A DNA stretch of 64,000 nt, from assembly GCF_023283895.1 (NCBI RefSeq), contig NZ_JAKILB010000011.1, forward strand, positions 62,001 to 126,000, in the 5' to 3' direction. Positions within the stretch are counted from its first letter, which is position 1. The number at the start of each line of letters is the position of its first letter. Below, piece by piece: positions 1 to 9,498 of this stretch. The notes below the pieces were generated by a model. The model saw only the letters and a list, made by a program, of their open reading frames with translations, did no database searches and had not been told where the DNA came from. Source of the stretch: Shewanella pneumatophori. GTDB taxonomy: Bacteria > Pseudomonadota > Gammaproteobacteria > Enterobacterales > Shewanellaceae. Both the position numbers and the translations under genes were made by a program.

Positions 1-849
1 CACTGGGTAGGCCCTATCGCTGCCAATAGGGTAGTACTGCTTATGCTCAATCACATCCACTAAGCGAGCTTGTGCCTCAATGGGTAAATCGCCTATCTCA
101 TTTAAATACAGTAGACCTGACTGCACTTGGTGCAACACACCTGCCTGCGCACTAACATTGCCATTATCATCAGTATGCAATTGACCAAAAAGCTGCAGCT
201 CAAACGCTGAGGTGCTAATGCCTGCCAGATTTACGTTAATAAACGGTGCATCAGGGCAAATCAGTTGATGACAAGATTTGGCAAACTCATCTTTACCTGT
301 GCCGCTTTCACCTTGAATAAGGATTGGCTCAGGGCTTAGAGCCACCGCTTCTAAGTATCTGAATTGATCTAGCAATGCAGGCTCGCAGGTGAGGATATTA
401 TTAAACACTTCAGGGCGGTCTAGGGTGCGGCTTAAAAAGCTTTCTTTGATGCGCAGATAGTTACGCTCAAGCCCGACTACCTCTAGAGCGCGGCGCACGG
501 TGCGAGCAAGGTCATCGACTTTATCGGTTTTAATAAAGTAATCATAAGCACCGTTTTTAATGCAGCGCACTGCAGTGTCGACTTCGTTTACGCCGGTGAC
601 GATAAGTACTCGGGTTTTAGGAAATTCACTGCGGATCATTTGCAGTAAATCTTCACCAGAATGGAACGGCATAGTTAAATCGAGCAAAACTAAGGCGTAG
701 TCGCCAGTTTGCAGTCGATTCATCACTTGACGACTATCAACACAAGTATCAATTTTCGCTTCCGGCACTAAGCGGTTTAGCGTGATAGACAAGGTTCGTA
801 GCCATGAGGCTTCATCGTCAACCAGAAGAATGTTTCTAGCAAGTTTCAT
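1..849 (-). CDS. Response regulator with degenerate sigma-54-type AAA+ domain (3' part missing)
   Basis: Partner of the upstream sensor kinase, from which it is separated by 54 bp on the same strand. The 283 visible residues start at the ATG ending at 849, behind an AAGGAT ribosome site. Residues 1-120 form a receiver domain with acidic residues 11-12 (DDE), phosphoacceptor D57 (LLDLTMP), T85 and K107. An AAA+ domain follows, with Walker A GESGTGKD at 180-187. After LFG at about 220-222, where sigma-54 activators carry GAFTGA, the sequence reads QLHTDDNGN. Walker B reads LLYLNEIG, with N250 in place of the usual Asp. It is therefore unlikely to drive sigma-54 open-complex formation in the normal way. 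It may act at sigma-70 promoters, as some NtrC-family proteins lacking GAFTGA do (inference). The C-terminus, where a DNA-binding domain is expected, lies outside the window. Confidence 0.85.
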   Translation of the reverse strand, partial: MKLARNILLVDDEASWLRTLSITLNRLVPEAKIDTCVDSRQVMNRLQTGDYALVLLDLTMPFHSGEDLLQMIRSEFPKTRVLIVTGVNEVDTAVRCIKNGAYDYFIKTDKVDDLARTVRRALEVVGLERNYLRIKESFLSRTLDRPEVFNNILTCEPALLDQFRYLEAVALSPEPILIQGESGTGKDEFAKSCHQLICPDAPFINVNLAGISTSAFELQLFGQLHTDDNGNVSAQAGVLHQVQSGLLYLNEIGDLPIEAQARLVDVIEHKQYYPIGSDRAYPV

Positions 850-903
850 GGTGATAGCTATCCTTTTTATCTTCTATTCTTTGCGGAGCAGGTGAACATG
901 GCG

Positions 904-2913
904 TTAATAATCGAGAGGAAAGCGTATTTTAATCACTGTGCCTTTACCAAGACGTGAGGTGATCTGCATATCAGCTTTATGCTCTTTAATAATACGGCTA
1001 CACACAGATAGCCCCAGCCCCGTGCCACCACTTGAGCGTCTAGTGGTAAAAAATGGTTCAGTAATACGCTGTAAGGTGGCTCTGTCCATCCCTACGCCTT
1101 GGTCGGTAACAATCAAGCAAATATGATTGTCTTCGACCGTGGTCGTAATATTGATGTGCTCATTGCACTCATAACAATCGGCATCTTGCCTGATGGCGTG
1201 GCAGGCGTTTTGAATTAGGTTAATCAAGACTTGGTGCAGCTGCTGCGCATCGCCCATTACCACTGGTGCCGGTGACATTAACTCAGTGGTGACGTTAAAA
1301 ATCTTGGTTTGGTTGGCAGTTAAGCGCAGCGATACTTCAACCACATCGTTAAGACAGGTTGGTTGATAGTCATTAGTCAGCGTTGGCCGCGCGTAGTGTT
1401 TTAGGTCATTCACAATGCGGCTAATGCGCTCAGCGCCTTCATTAATAGACTGACTGCTTAAATCCAGTTCATCGATGGCTGAATCAGGCGCCATACCGGC
1501 AATGGTCCAAAATGGATTTTGCTTTTGATATTGACTACTGGCCTCAGACAGATCGCGCAATGCATCGCTAATAAAGGCGATGGAGTGAATAATAATCCCG
1601 GTTGGGTTATTGATCTCGTGGGCAACACCAGCCGATAACTCACCAAGAGAGGCTAGCCGGCTAGCTTCATCGTTAGCTTGGCGCAGCCTGTGCTGCTCTG
1701 TGGTTTGTTCCAGCAAAATAACCACTTGTTTATCAATAATCGGGTGTAGCTGCATTTGCCAATATTGATTATCGATCTGCATGTCTGTTATTTGTGATTT
1801 TTGTGCAGTTAATGCATCGCTCAACGCCTGTTTTAGCTCAAAAGCTTGGCCGTCGATGTAGTGAAAATCAGGATTACTGAGCAGATCATTATTATTGTCG
1901 TTACTCCACAGGCATTCACCGTCTTGATTAAACAAGGTTACGCCGTGGGGAATACCGTCGAGTACTGACTGAAACTGCTTTGATAGCTTGGAGATCGCCT
2001 GCTCAGCTTTTTTGCGCTGTGCCAGTTCAATCTTTAATGATTTAGATCGCTTACGTAGGCTTAAGCTCATATAACCAGTTAATAGCATACCGATGGCTGA
2101 GAGTAAGCTGACAAAAATCGCCAGCGATAACATGCGTTTTTGAGCCGAGTTAAGATCGACTTTTTCCCGACCAGTACCAAACCACTTATTGACCAAACGG
2201 TCATATTCGCCAGAGAGCTTTAACTGGCGTAGGGCATCGTTTATCTGTGCCATTAAAGGTGCATTGTTGTAGTTGCTGACAAAGTTAAATGCACCGTAAA
2301 TCAACGGATCACTCGAGCTTCTAATTGATGGGTACAATGGCATTAAGCGCCGGGCAACAAAGTTCTCTGCAATAACTACATCCACTTCGCCTTTAATAAG
2401 CAACTGAAAGCCGGTTTCGTATAAATCAACATCGACACGGGTAAAGTCTTGCTGTTTACCTGAGATATACACATCAACAAATGCGCCTTTTTTAATAGCA
2501 ACACGTTTGCCCACTAGATCGGCCCAGCCATTAATAAATGACTTACCTTGTAAGGTATAAGCCTTAGCGTGAGTGGCATAAATAGGATCTGACTGGCTTA
2601 AGGCGCGGTCAATGGTGATAGGGCTAACAACGGCAATGACATCGATAGGGGAGTAAGGATCGTGTACATCGGTGAGTAACTGCTGAAAAGTTTTACGGCG
2701 GATAACAATCCGCTTATTAGTAAGCTGACCGATACGGTCCATCAACTCAAGGTTAAAGCCTTGGTCAACACCATTGTTACGCCACTCTAATGGTGCGGTT
2801 TTCGAGTGAACCCCAAACACAATACTGTGCTGTTGCAGCGGTGTTTCCGCCTGAGCAAAAAATGCCAAGCAACAAAGGCAAAGGCTGCAAACTAAGTTAA
2901 CAAATATTTTCAT
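904..2913 (-). CDS. Sensor histidine kinase with periplasmic solute-binding (SBP_bac_3) domain
   Basis: Membrane sensor kinase of 669 residues. It has a signal peptide (1-22, ending FFAQA), a periplasmic bacterial solute-binding family 3 domain at about 30-245, a membrane segment at about 261-283, and a short charged helix followed by a PAS-like region (about 312-405). The HisKA box is GELSAGVAHEINNP with phosphorylated H432. The HATPase domain has an N box (NLIQNACHAI), a G1 box (DQGVGMD) and a G2 box (GTGLGLS). All catalytic motifs look intact. The binding domain suggests direct sensing of a small periplasmic ligand such as an amino or organic acid; the ligand cannot be read from sequence. 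It is co-directional with the response regulator downstream and divergent from fccA, so control of fumarate respiration is a reasonable but unproven inference. Confidence 0.92.
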   Translation of the reverse strand: MKIFVNLVCSLCLCCLAFFAQAETPLQQHSIVFGVHSKTAPLEWRNNGVDQGFNLELMDRIGQLTNKRIVIRRKTFQQLLTDVHDPYSPIDVIAVVSPITIDRALSQSDPIYATHAKAYTLQGKSFINGWADLVGKRVAIKKGAFVDVYISGKQQDFTRVDVDLYETGFQLLIKGEVDVVIAENFVARRLMPLYPSIRSSSDPLIYGAFNFVSNYNNAPLMAQINDALRQLKLSGEYDRLVNKWFGTGREKVDLNSAQKRMLSLAIFVSLLSAIGMLLTGYMSLSLRKRSKSLKIELAQRKKAEQAISKLSKQFQSVLDGIPHGVTLFNQDGECLWSNDNNNDLLSNPDFHYIDGQAFELKQALSDALTAQKSQITDMQIDNQYWQMQLHPIIDKQVVILLEQTTEQHRLRQANDEASRLASLGELSAGVAHEINNPTGIIIHSIAFISDALRDLSEASSQYQKQNPFWTIAGMAPDSAIDELDLSSQSINEGAERISRIVNDLKHYARPTLTNDYQPTCLNDVVEVSLRLTANQTKIFNVTTELMSPAPVVMGDAQQLHQVLINLIQNACHAIRQDADCYECNEHINITTTVEDNHICLIVTDQGVGMDRATLQRITEPFFTTRRSSGGTGLGLSVCSRIIKEHKADMQITSRLGKGTVIKIRFPLDY

Positions 2914-3071
2914 AAAAGAATCTTAGCATGAGCTTATACAAGATAACTGTGCGGGATTTCTCGCTTTTTAAGGCTTTTTTTGAGCTTTTAATGTCACTGT
3001 AATTATTGGTTTTTCTCGTTTTTAGAATTGCTAAATTCCGTTCTGGGCGTATTTGTGATCAAGCTAACTTT

Positions 3072-3122
3072 AGATTATGCATTTTTGCATAACGGCTTAT
3101 CAGATTATGCATGTTTGCATGG
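3072..3122. promoter_or_regulatory. Two tandem palindromes 30 bp apart between the sensor kinase and fccA
   Basis: The 397-bp divergent spacer (2914-3310) contains two copies of AGATTATGCATnTTTGCAT, starting at 3072 and 3102. Copy 1 is a perfect inverted repeat, TTATGCA-tttt-TGCATAA (3075-3092). Copy 2 keeps ATGCA/TGCAT arms (3107-3120). The 30-bp period is close to three helical turns, as expected for two dimers bound on one DNA face. The regulator is unknown; the adjacent response regulator is the obvious candidate. A weak CRP-like half-site (TGTGA) lies near 3055. Confidence 0.5.
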
Positions 3123-3310
3123 ACGGTTTTACAAGCTGTGATCGAGTGTTCAGTTTCAATGGTGATTCAACCGATGTAGTTGCTGGTGTTGAGCAATAGG
3201 CAGAAAATTACCTCGAATTGAGTAGTTAAGACAACACTAACGATTGTCGAATATAACGTGATAGCTTTTTTCAGCTGCTGCAGGGCGGTGATAAAAGGCG
3301 AGGAAATGAG

Positions 3311-5101
3311 ATGAAAAACTTTAAAAAAGCAGTGTGTATTGCAACGCTTCTAGGTTCAGCAGGCTTAATGTCTAACGCTATGGCGGCTGATAACTTGGCA
3401 GATTTTCATGGTGAAAACCAAGAGTGTGATAGTTGCCACATGCCAGACGGTGAGCTATCAAACGACAGCTTAACTTACGAGAATGCACAATGTGTATCTT
3501 GTCACGGCACACTAGCTGAAGTTGCTGAAGAAACTAAGCATGAGCATTACAATGCCCATGAATCTCATTTCCCTGGCGACGTGGCTTGTACTTCTTGTCA
3601 TAGCGCTCACGAAAAATCGATGGTTTACTGTGACTCTTGCCACAGCTTCGACTTTGACATGCCATACACTAAAAAGTGGGAACGTCATGAGCCAAGCATC
3701 GATGAACTATTAAAAGACCAATCAGACCGTCAAGCAGCTCTAGCGGCTGAGCCACGCGACACAGTTGATGTAGTGGTTGTTGGTTCTGGTGGTGCAGGTT
3801 TCTCTGCAGCAGTATCTGCGCACGACCATGGCGCTAAAGTTATTCTTATTGAAAAAGAGCCAGTAATTGGTGGTAACGCTAAGCTAGCAGCTGGCGGCAT
3901 GAACGCTGCTTGGACTGATCAGCAAAAAGCAAAAGACATTAAAGACAGCGTTGAGTCAATGTACAAAGACACCATGAAAGGTGGTCGTGACTTGAACGAG
4001 CCAGAACTAGTTGAAGTATTAACTTCACACTCTAAAGGTTCTGTAGATTGGTTAACTGCAATGGGCGCAGACCTTAACGACGTAGGTCGTATGGGTGGTG
4101 CTTCTGCTAACCGTTCACACCGTCCAACAGGTGGTGCTGGTGTTGGTGCTCACGTAATTCAAGTGCTTTACGATAACGCAGTTAAGCGTGATATCGATAT
4201 GCGTATGAACACTCGTGGTATCGAAATCATCAAAGATGACAAAGGTAACGTTAAAGGCCTATTAGTTAAAGGCATGTACAAAGGTTACTACTGGATCAAA
4301 GCTGACGCAGTTATCCTAGCAACAGGTGGTTTTGCTAAGAACAACGAGCGTGTATCAAAACTTGATCCTAAGCTAAAAGGCTTTATCTCTACTAACCAAC
4401 CAGGTGCAACAGGTGACGGTCTAGACGTAGCTGCAAATGCTGGCGCGGCGATGAAAGATCTTGAGTACATCCAAGCTCACCCAACGCTATCTGTTAAAGG
4501 TGGTGTGATGGTAACTGAAGCGGTACGTGGTAACGGTGCAATCTTGATTAACCGTGAAGGTAAGCGTTTCGTAAACGAAATCACGACTCGTGACAAAGCA
4601 TCTGCTGCGATTCTGAACCAAACTGGTAAGTCAGCATTCCTAGTATTTGATGACTCAGTACGTAAGTCGCTAAGTAAGATTGATAAGTACATCGGTCTAG
4701 GTGTAGTGCCAAGTGCAGACTCGCTAGTTAAACTAGGTGAAATGACAGGTATTGATGGTAAGAACTTAACTGAAGCTGTTGCGCGCTACAACAGCCTAGT
4801 GAAGAGCGGTAAGGATGCAGACTTTGGTCGTCCAAACCTACCTCGTGCCCTTAACGAAGGTAACTACTACGCAATCGAAGTGACTCCTGGTGTACACCAT
4901 ACTATGGGTGGCGTGAAGATTGACTCTAAAGCTGAAATCATGAACGCGAAGAAGCAAGTTATCCCTGGCCTATACGGTGCTGGTGAAGTAACTGGTGGTG
5001 TTCACGGTGCTAACCGTTTAGGTGGTAACGCTATCTCTGATATCGTCACCTTCGGTAGAATGGCTGGTGAGAACGCGGCAGAGTACTCTAAGAAGAACTA
5101 G
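3311..5101 (+). CDS. fccA: Periplasmic tetraheme flavocytochrome c fumarate reductase
   Basis: Terminal reductase converting fumarate to succinate in the periplasm, fed with electrons through the quinol-linked c-type cytochrome network. It has 596 residues, with a signal peptide cut after about residue 25 (SNAMA). Four CxxCH heme motifs lie at about 39-43 (CDSCH), 61-65 (CVSCH), 93-97 (CTSCH) and 107-111 (CDSCH). An FAD-binding flavoprotein domain follows, with the dinucleotide motif [17 protein letters not shown]. The family's active-site regions are present: TEAVRGNGA, the His segment [11 protein letters not shown], and the Arg segment [12 protein letters not shown]. Length and order match the soluble Shewanella Fcc3 proteins. 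It is a single gene with its own terminator, divergent from a two-component system. A ribosome site (GAGGAAATGAG) precedes the ATG. Confidence 0.97.
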   Translation: MKNFKKAVCIATLLGSAGLMSNAMAADNLADFHGENQECDSCHMPDGELSNDSLTYENAQCVSCHGTLAEVAEETKHEHYNAHESHFPGDVACTSCHSAHEKSMVYCDSCHSFDFDMPYTKKWERHEPSIDELLKDQSDRQAALAAEPRDTVDVVVVGSGGAGFSAAVSAHDHGAKVILIEKEPVIGGNAKLAAGGMNAAWTDQQKAKDIKDSVESMYKDTMKGGRDLNEPELVEVLTSHSKGSVDWLTAMGADLNDVGRMGGASANRSHRPTGGAGVGAHVIQVLYDNAVKRDIDMRMNTRGIEIIKDDKGNVKGLLVKGMYKGYYWIKADAVILATGGFAKNNERVSKLDPKLKGFISTNQPGATGDGLDVAANAGAAMKDLEYIQAHPTLSVKGGVMVTEAVRGNGAILINREGKRFVNEITTRDKASAAILNQTGKSAFLVFDDSVRKSLSKIDKYIGLGVVPSADSLVKLGEMTGIDGKNLTEAVARYNSLVKSGKDADFGRPNLPRALNEGNYYAIEVTPGVHHTMGGVKIDSKAEIMNAKKQVIPGLYGAGEVTGGVHGANRLGGNAISDIVTFGRMAGENAAEYSKKN

Positions 5102-5160
5102 TCTTAGATTGTTAGTCGGGGTTGGGATTTGAGTTAAGCTTCAGCCTCAGACTTAAAAGC

Positions 5161-5198
5161 AAAAGCCTTTATCTTTGGATAAAGGCTTTTTTGTTTTC
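5161..5198 (+). terminator. Intrinsic terminator of fccA
   Basis: Perfect 13-bp stem (5161-5173 with 5178-5190, core GCCTTTATC) and a 4-base loop, followed by a T-rich run. It lies 60 bp after the fccA stop. Confidence 0.9.
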
Positions 5199-5433
5199 TT
5201 AATTTCAGTTGACCACTACGCTTTACCTAAAATCGTGCCGCAGAGCCATCATGAAAGATGGTTCAGGGCTCGGCGAGTATGTGGATTCTTTGGTATTTGT
5301 GCTATCTCGACTTTGCTTTGGCTCAACCTAGTTGCTCCACTTCATTATCTGTGGGTGTCAATGATTGGTTGATTAACGAACGCTATAGTAATAGGCTGTT
5401 ATTCTTTGGTACTTCAAGGATGGATATTCCAAA

Positions 5434-5643
5434 ATGAAATTGGAAAGTAAACTCAATCGAATAGAGTTAAGCGCAGTAACTTTATGTTTCAGTGCTTCAC
5501 TAGGCATACTTATCTTTGGTAGTGCCTCCTCGCCTTTTATAGGTGTCATGCTTGCTACTATAGTTTGTGGTGTTTATGTCATGATTATCTTTGGTAAGTG
5601 GGAGCTAAAAACACATAAGAAGTATTTAAACATGGATTGTTAA
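5434..5643 (+). CDS. Small hypothetical membrane protein
   Basis: 69 residues. A short charged N-terminus (MKLESKLNRIE) is followed by two hydrophobic segments at about 13-31 and 36-53 and a basic tail (KTHKKYLNMDC). An AAGGATGG sequence lies upstream, at somewhat long spacing from the ATG. I do not recognise the family. The protein-like hydrophobic pattern and a neighbouring gene of the same style (5708-5923) support it being real. Confidence 0.45.
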   Translation: MKLESKLNRIELSAVTLCFSASLGILIFGSASSPFIGVMLATIVCGVYVMIIFGKWELKTHKKYLNMDC

Positions 5644-5707
5644 CTGTATTTACTAATATTTTCTCTCGCTAAAATGAGGGGGATGTTAAAGCAAAGGGCT
5701 CAACTAC

Positions 5708-5923
5708 ATGGAAAGTTTCAGAGATTTATTACTAAAAGCAGAAATAATGCTTTGGATTTTACCAATCTTTATTTCAGGTTATTTCACTTTTAATTCAATG
5801 TATATCTTGTTTGTTCAATTTGGAAAAATTTCTCTAGATTATGTTGCCACATTCTTACTATTAGCATTATTGGCATCAGTTATTCCTCTTTCAATAAAGG
5901 GATTAAGAGCTTCAATACAGTGA
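5708..5923 (+). CDS. Small hypothetical membrane protein
   Basis: 71 residues with two predicted membrane segments (about 13-35 and 42-63). The ribosome site is weak (AAGGGCTCAACTAC before the ATG). No family is recognised. It lies 64 bp behind the other small membrane gene on the same strand, so the two may be co-transcribed. Confidence 0.45.
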   Translation: MESFRDLLLKAEIMLWILPIFISGYFTFNSMYILFVQFGKISLDYVATFLLLALLASVIPLSIKGLRASIQ

Positions 5924-6767
5924 GCTATAAGGGATGGATTTTACCAAACGGTTAAGGCGTGACACTCATGCTCAGAGTAAGAACTTACATTCATGTTGGT
6001 TTCACCTGATTTTCATCAACATGTTTGAATTATTTTAGTCGGAAGCTGTGAGTTTAGCGCTTTATCACACAGCGTTTGACCTATAAGTTAAATTTCGTTT
6101 AACAATTAAAGTCGTGGCGTTACCAAAGTTGGTCGCGCATCAAACGAAGCCTGATTGCCAACCAAACTCGGTGGCAGAGTCGTCGCCACCACGACGAAAA
6201 TCCTGATGTATCTCAAACAAACGAAAAAATTCTAAATTTTTTTTTGTTTTTAATCTTAGGTTAACCGTTGTTTTTCTAGTAAAAAAATTACCGTTTAGCT
6301 AACTAAATGCTTAAAAATAGTTGTTTTTACTTTAAGTTTAGTAATTTTTGTTCATTCGTGAAATTGTTCGCTTTTAAAGATATTGTTACTGATGTTTCTT
6401 TGTTTCTATATTTCTTTGTCTTTTTATCTGTATGTATTTAAAAGCTAAAGGCCTTGGTTTCTCTCTATTCGCTTGTTCTGTTTTTAGGATAATCCGCTTT
6501 AAATCACACCGCTGATAACCAAAGCTAATTTTATTGAATTTAAAACGTGATTTTGCGCAAATTAAGGCGATTTTTTGTATGAAAAGTACAATTGGCAGCT
6601 AGGCGATTTTGGCTGATTTCCGACCTATAGAGGCACTAGCAATCGTGCTCGCTGCTGCTGTAAGCTCCGGATTCTTGATCTTAAATGATGGTTTTAGGCA
6701 TGGGTTTTTTACTGCTTAGAGTTGTCAATAATACCAAAAATAATACTTATACCTTATAAGGACGAGA
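5924..6767. other. Non-coding stretch before the BMP transporter operon
   Basis: 844 bp without a convincing gene. A worn copy of the dispersed hairpin repeat sits at about 6072-6205. The stretch 6220-6480 is very AT-rich. The segment 6600-6767 directly upstream of the transporter operon contains short inverted repeats such as GCAC-tagcaatc-GTGC near 6632 and presumably the promoter and leader. I could not match it to a known riboswitch class. Confidence 0.5.
6072..6205. repeat. Degenerate copy of the dispersed hairpin repeat
   Basis: The text GTTTGACCT..AAGTTA..TTCGT.TAACAA.TAAAGTCGTGGC matches the left part of the repeat at 11745-11790 with scattered differences. It includes the near-palindrome GTTAAAT-TTC-GTTTAAC (one mismatch, three-base loop). 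Outer arms GTGGCG (near 6113) and CGCCAC (near 6184) are complementary, so the unit can fold as one larger hairpin. Confidence 0.55.
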
Positions 6768-7772
6768 ATGATGAAAATCCTGAGCGCAACTGCTGCTGCA
6801 GTCACTCTAGCAATGTGTTCGTTTGCTGCAACAGCTGCAGACTTCAAGCCTGCTGTTGCTTTTGATACCACGGGTAAGTTCGATAAGTCTTTCAACCAAG
6901 CTGTTTACCAAAATGGTGTATTGAAGTTTAACGAAAGCGCAGGTGTTGAAGTGCGTGAATTTGTACCTTCAAATGACGCACAGCGTGAGCAGGGTCTTGA
7001 GCGTTTAGCTCGTCGCGGTTTCAGCCCTATCGTTGTTGTTGGTTTTATGTATGGCTCAGCGCTTGAGAAAGTGGCTAAGAAATACCCTGAAACAGAATTC
7101 GTAATCATCGACTCTGTTGTTGATCTACCAAACGTTAAGTCACTTGTATTTAAAGAGCACGAAGGTTCATTCCTTGTTGGTGCACTAGCTGCAATGAAGT
7201 CTGAAACCAACAAGATTGGTTTTGTTGGCGGTATGGATATTCCGCTAATTCGTAAGTTTGCTTGTGGTTACGAGCAAGGTGCGAAGTTCATCAGCCAAGA
7301 TGCTGAAGTATTCCAAAACATGACAGGTTCAACTATTGCTGCATGGAACGACCCTGCACGTGGCGCTGAGCTATCTAAGAGCCAGTTCACCAAAGGCGCT
7401 GACGTAGTATTCGCAGCAGCGGGTGGTACAGGTGTTGGTGTTTACCAAGCGGCTAAAGACGAAGGTAAGTACGCAATTGGTGTTGACTCAAACCAAAACT
7501 ACTTACACCCAGGCGTAATGCTAACTTCTATGGTTAAGCTAGTGGGCGTGGCAACGTTTGAAGTATTCAAAGATGCACAAAAAGGTGAGTTTACTGCAGG
7601 TATCGATAGCCGTGGTCTTAAAGAAAACGGTGTTAACTGGGCATTAGACGAGCATAACCGCGCATTGGTTACGCCAGAGATGGAAGCAAAGCTTGCTGAT
7701 ATCACAAAGAAAATCGTTGCTGGCGAAATCGTTGTTCATGACTACATGAAAGACAACACTTGTAAATACTAA
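6768..7772 (+). CDS. BMP-family ABC transporter substrate-binding protein
   Basis: Periplasmic binding protein of the BMP/PnrA/Med family, which mostly bind purine or other nucleosides. It has 334 residues. A signal peptide (about 1-23, ending AATAA) lacks a lipobox cysteine at the cleavage site, so it is probably soluble rather than a lipoprotein. Family hallmarks are GKFDKSFNQAVYQNG near the N-terminus, VGGMDIPLIRKFACGYEQGAKF, and AAAGGTGVGVYQAAK. The start follows a TAAGGACGAGA ribosome site. It is the first gene of a four-gene importer operon. A hairpin after it probably lets it be made in excess over the membrane parts. Confidence 0.93.
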   Translation: MMKILSATAAAVTLAMCSFAATAADFKPAVAFDTTGKFDKSFNQAVYQNGVLKFNESAGVEVREFVPSNDAQREQGLERLARRGFSPIVVVGFMYGSALEKVAKKYPETEFVIIDSVVDLPNVKSLVFKEHEGSFLVGALAAMKSETNKIGFVGGMDIPLIRKFACGYEQGAKFISQDAEVFQNMTGSTIAAWNDPARGAELSKSQFTKGADVVFAAAGGTGVGVYQAAKDEGKYAIGVDSNQNYLHPGVMLTSMVKLVGVATFEVFKDAQKGEFTAGIDSRGLKENGVNWALDEHNRALVTPEMEAKLADITKKIVAGEIVVHDYMKDNTCKY

Positions 7773-7789
7773 GCGGTATTAACATAGAT

Positions 7790-7820
7790 AAAGCTCTCTG
7801 GTTTATGACTGGGGAGCTTT
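7790..7820 (+). terminator. Intercistronic hairpin after the binding-protein gene
   Basis: AAAGCTC pairs with GAGCTTT across an 18-base loop region and is followed only by a weak T tract. This fits partial termination or 3' end protection, common between a binding-protein gene and its ABC genes. Confidence 0.5.
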
Positions 7821-7911
7821 GTTGTAAGTGGTAATTTTTAAGAGTTAATTTTCAAATCAATATTTGATCAATGTTTAGTCATCAATGCCTGCTTAGGCAT
7901 TTGAGATAATT

Positions 7912-9498
7912 ATGACCATGTCCATATACGCAAAAGAAAAATCCGCTGAGCGTCCCACCGCATTAGAGCTTCGTGGTATCGACAAAAAATTCGGCGCCGT
8001 TCACGCAAACAAAGATATCTGCTTAAAAATTCCTGCTGGCACCATTCACGGTATTATCGGTGAGAACGGTGCAGGTAAATCCACCTTGATGAACATCATT
8101 TATGGTTTCTACACCGCAGACAAAGGTGAGATCTTAATTGATGGTATCGAGCGTAAACTGGCTAACTCTAAAGAAGCCATCAGCTATGGCATTGGTATGG
8201 TGCATCAACATTTTATGTTGGTAGATAACTTCACCGTGCTTGAAAACGTGATTTTAGGAGCTGAAGAGGGCGGTATACTCAAACCTAGCTTAAGAAAAGC
8301 ACGTAAAGAGCTTGAACGCTTAGCCAAAGAGTACCAACTTGATGTACCACTCGATAGCTTAATTGAAGAGCTATCAGTTGGATTACAACAGCGAGTTGAG
8401 ATTTTAAAAGCCCTGTATCGCGGCGCAAAAATCCTTATTCTTGATGAACCTACCGGTGTGTTAACGCCGCAAGAAACTGAGCACTTATTCCATATCTTTG
8501 ATGCTTTGCGTGCGCAAGGCGTAACGATTTTGCTGATCACTCATAAGCTTAAAGAGATCCTTTCAGCAACGGATAACGTGTCAGTTATGCGTCAAGGTGA
8601 AATGGTTGCTCACAGAGTGACAGCAAACACCAATAAAGAAGAGTTGGCAGAGCTGATGGTTGGCCGTAAGGTGCGCCTTAAAGCTGAAAAAAGCGATGCC
8701 AACCCAACTGATGTATTGCTTTCAACTCATAACCTTACTTATACCGACTCAATGGGCGTTGATCGCCTCAAAGAAGTGTCGATGGAGATCCGTGCTGGTG
8801 AGGTGGTAGGTATCGCAGGTGTCTCTGGTAATGGACAGTCAGAGCTACTTAGCGCACTTGCCGGCCTTATTACACCAACCCGCGGCAGTATCAAAGTAGG
8901 AAATAGCGTTATTGATGCCAATAACCCAACTTGTGCCGACGGTATGCGCAAGCTCAAAGTGGGTCATATTCCTGAAGATAGATTGGTGATGGGCTTGATT
9001 AAGTCTTTCACTGCGGAAGAGTCAGCCATTCTTGGTCATCATAATCAGGCGCAATATAACGGCGCACTGTTTAACAAGCCAAAATTCATCACCTCTGAGT
9101 GTAAGCGTCTGATGGATGAATGGGACGTAAGACCTCGTGATCCTAAACTGAAGAGCTCACTGTTCTCTGGTGGTAACCAGCAAAAGCTGATTATTGCTCG
9201 AGAAGTCGATCAAGACCCAGATATTTTACTGATTGGTCAGCCTACCCGTGGTGTGGATATTGGTGCGATTGAGTTTATTCATAAACGCATTATTGAGCTA
9301 CGTGAGCAAGGCAAGGGGATCTTGCTGGTATCGGTAGAGCTTGATGAGGTGATGTCGCTTGCTGACCGGATCATAGTGATGTTTGACGGCCATATTGTGG
9401 GCGAAGTGGATGCCAATAAGGCTGATGAGAAAACCTTAGGAATGATGATGGCAAATATTCTGCCTGATGAGCTGGCTTCGAATAAAGGAGGTCAGTAA
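7912..9498 (+). CDS. ABC transporter ATP-binding protein, duplicated (BMP/nucleoside type)
   Basis: Energises the importer. It has 528 residues with two tandem ATPase halves. The first has Walker A GENGAGKST, signature LSVGLQQRVEILKAL and Walker B LILDEPTGVL. The second has the relaxed Walker A GVSGNGQSE, signature FSGGNQQKLIIAREV and QPTRGVDIGAIEF in the Walker B/D-loop position. This asymmetry is usual in RbsA/YufO-type ATPases. Its stop overlaps the start of the next gene (TAATG), indicating translational coupling. Confidence 0.95.
   Translation: MTMSIYAKEKSAERPTALELRGIDKKFGAVHANKDICLKIPAGTIHGIIGENGAGKSTLMNIIYGFYTADKGEILIDGIERKLANSKEAISYGIGMVHQHFMLVDNFTVLENVILGAEEGGILKPSLRKARKELERLAKEYQLDVPLDSLIEELSVGLQQRVEILKALYRGAKILILDEPTGVLTPQETEHLFHIFDALRAQGVTILLITHKLKEILSATDNVSVMRQGEMVAHRVTANTNKEELAELMVGRKVRLKAEKSDANPTDVLLSTHNLTYTDSMGVDRLKEVSMEIRAGEVVGIAGVSGNGQSELLSALAGLITPTRGSIKVGNSVIDANNPTCADGMRKLKVGHIPEDRLVMGLIKSFTAEESAILGHHNQAQYNGALFNKPKFITSECKRLMDEWDVRPRDPKLKSSLFSGGNQQKLIIAREVDQDPDILLIGQPTRGVDIGAIEFIHKRIIELREQGKGILLVSVELDEVMSLADRIIVMFDGHIVGEVDANKADEKTLGMMMANILPDELASNKGGQ

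Noticed and set aside
3040..3160. CRP sites upstream of fccA
   Set aside because: Two TGTGA half-sites occur but neither has a matching TCACA at the right distance.
5175..5372. 65-codon frame after fccA with a hydrophobic middle
   Set aside because: It opens with TTG inside the fccA terminator loop and has no ribosome site.
6600..6767. Purine riboswitch before the nucleoside-type transporter
   Set aside because: The expected conserved junction and loop-loop sequences could not be found; only unrelated short hairpins are present.
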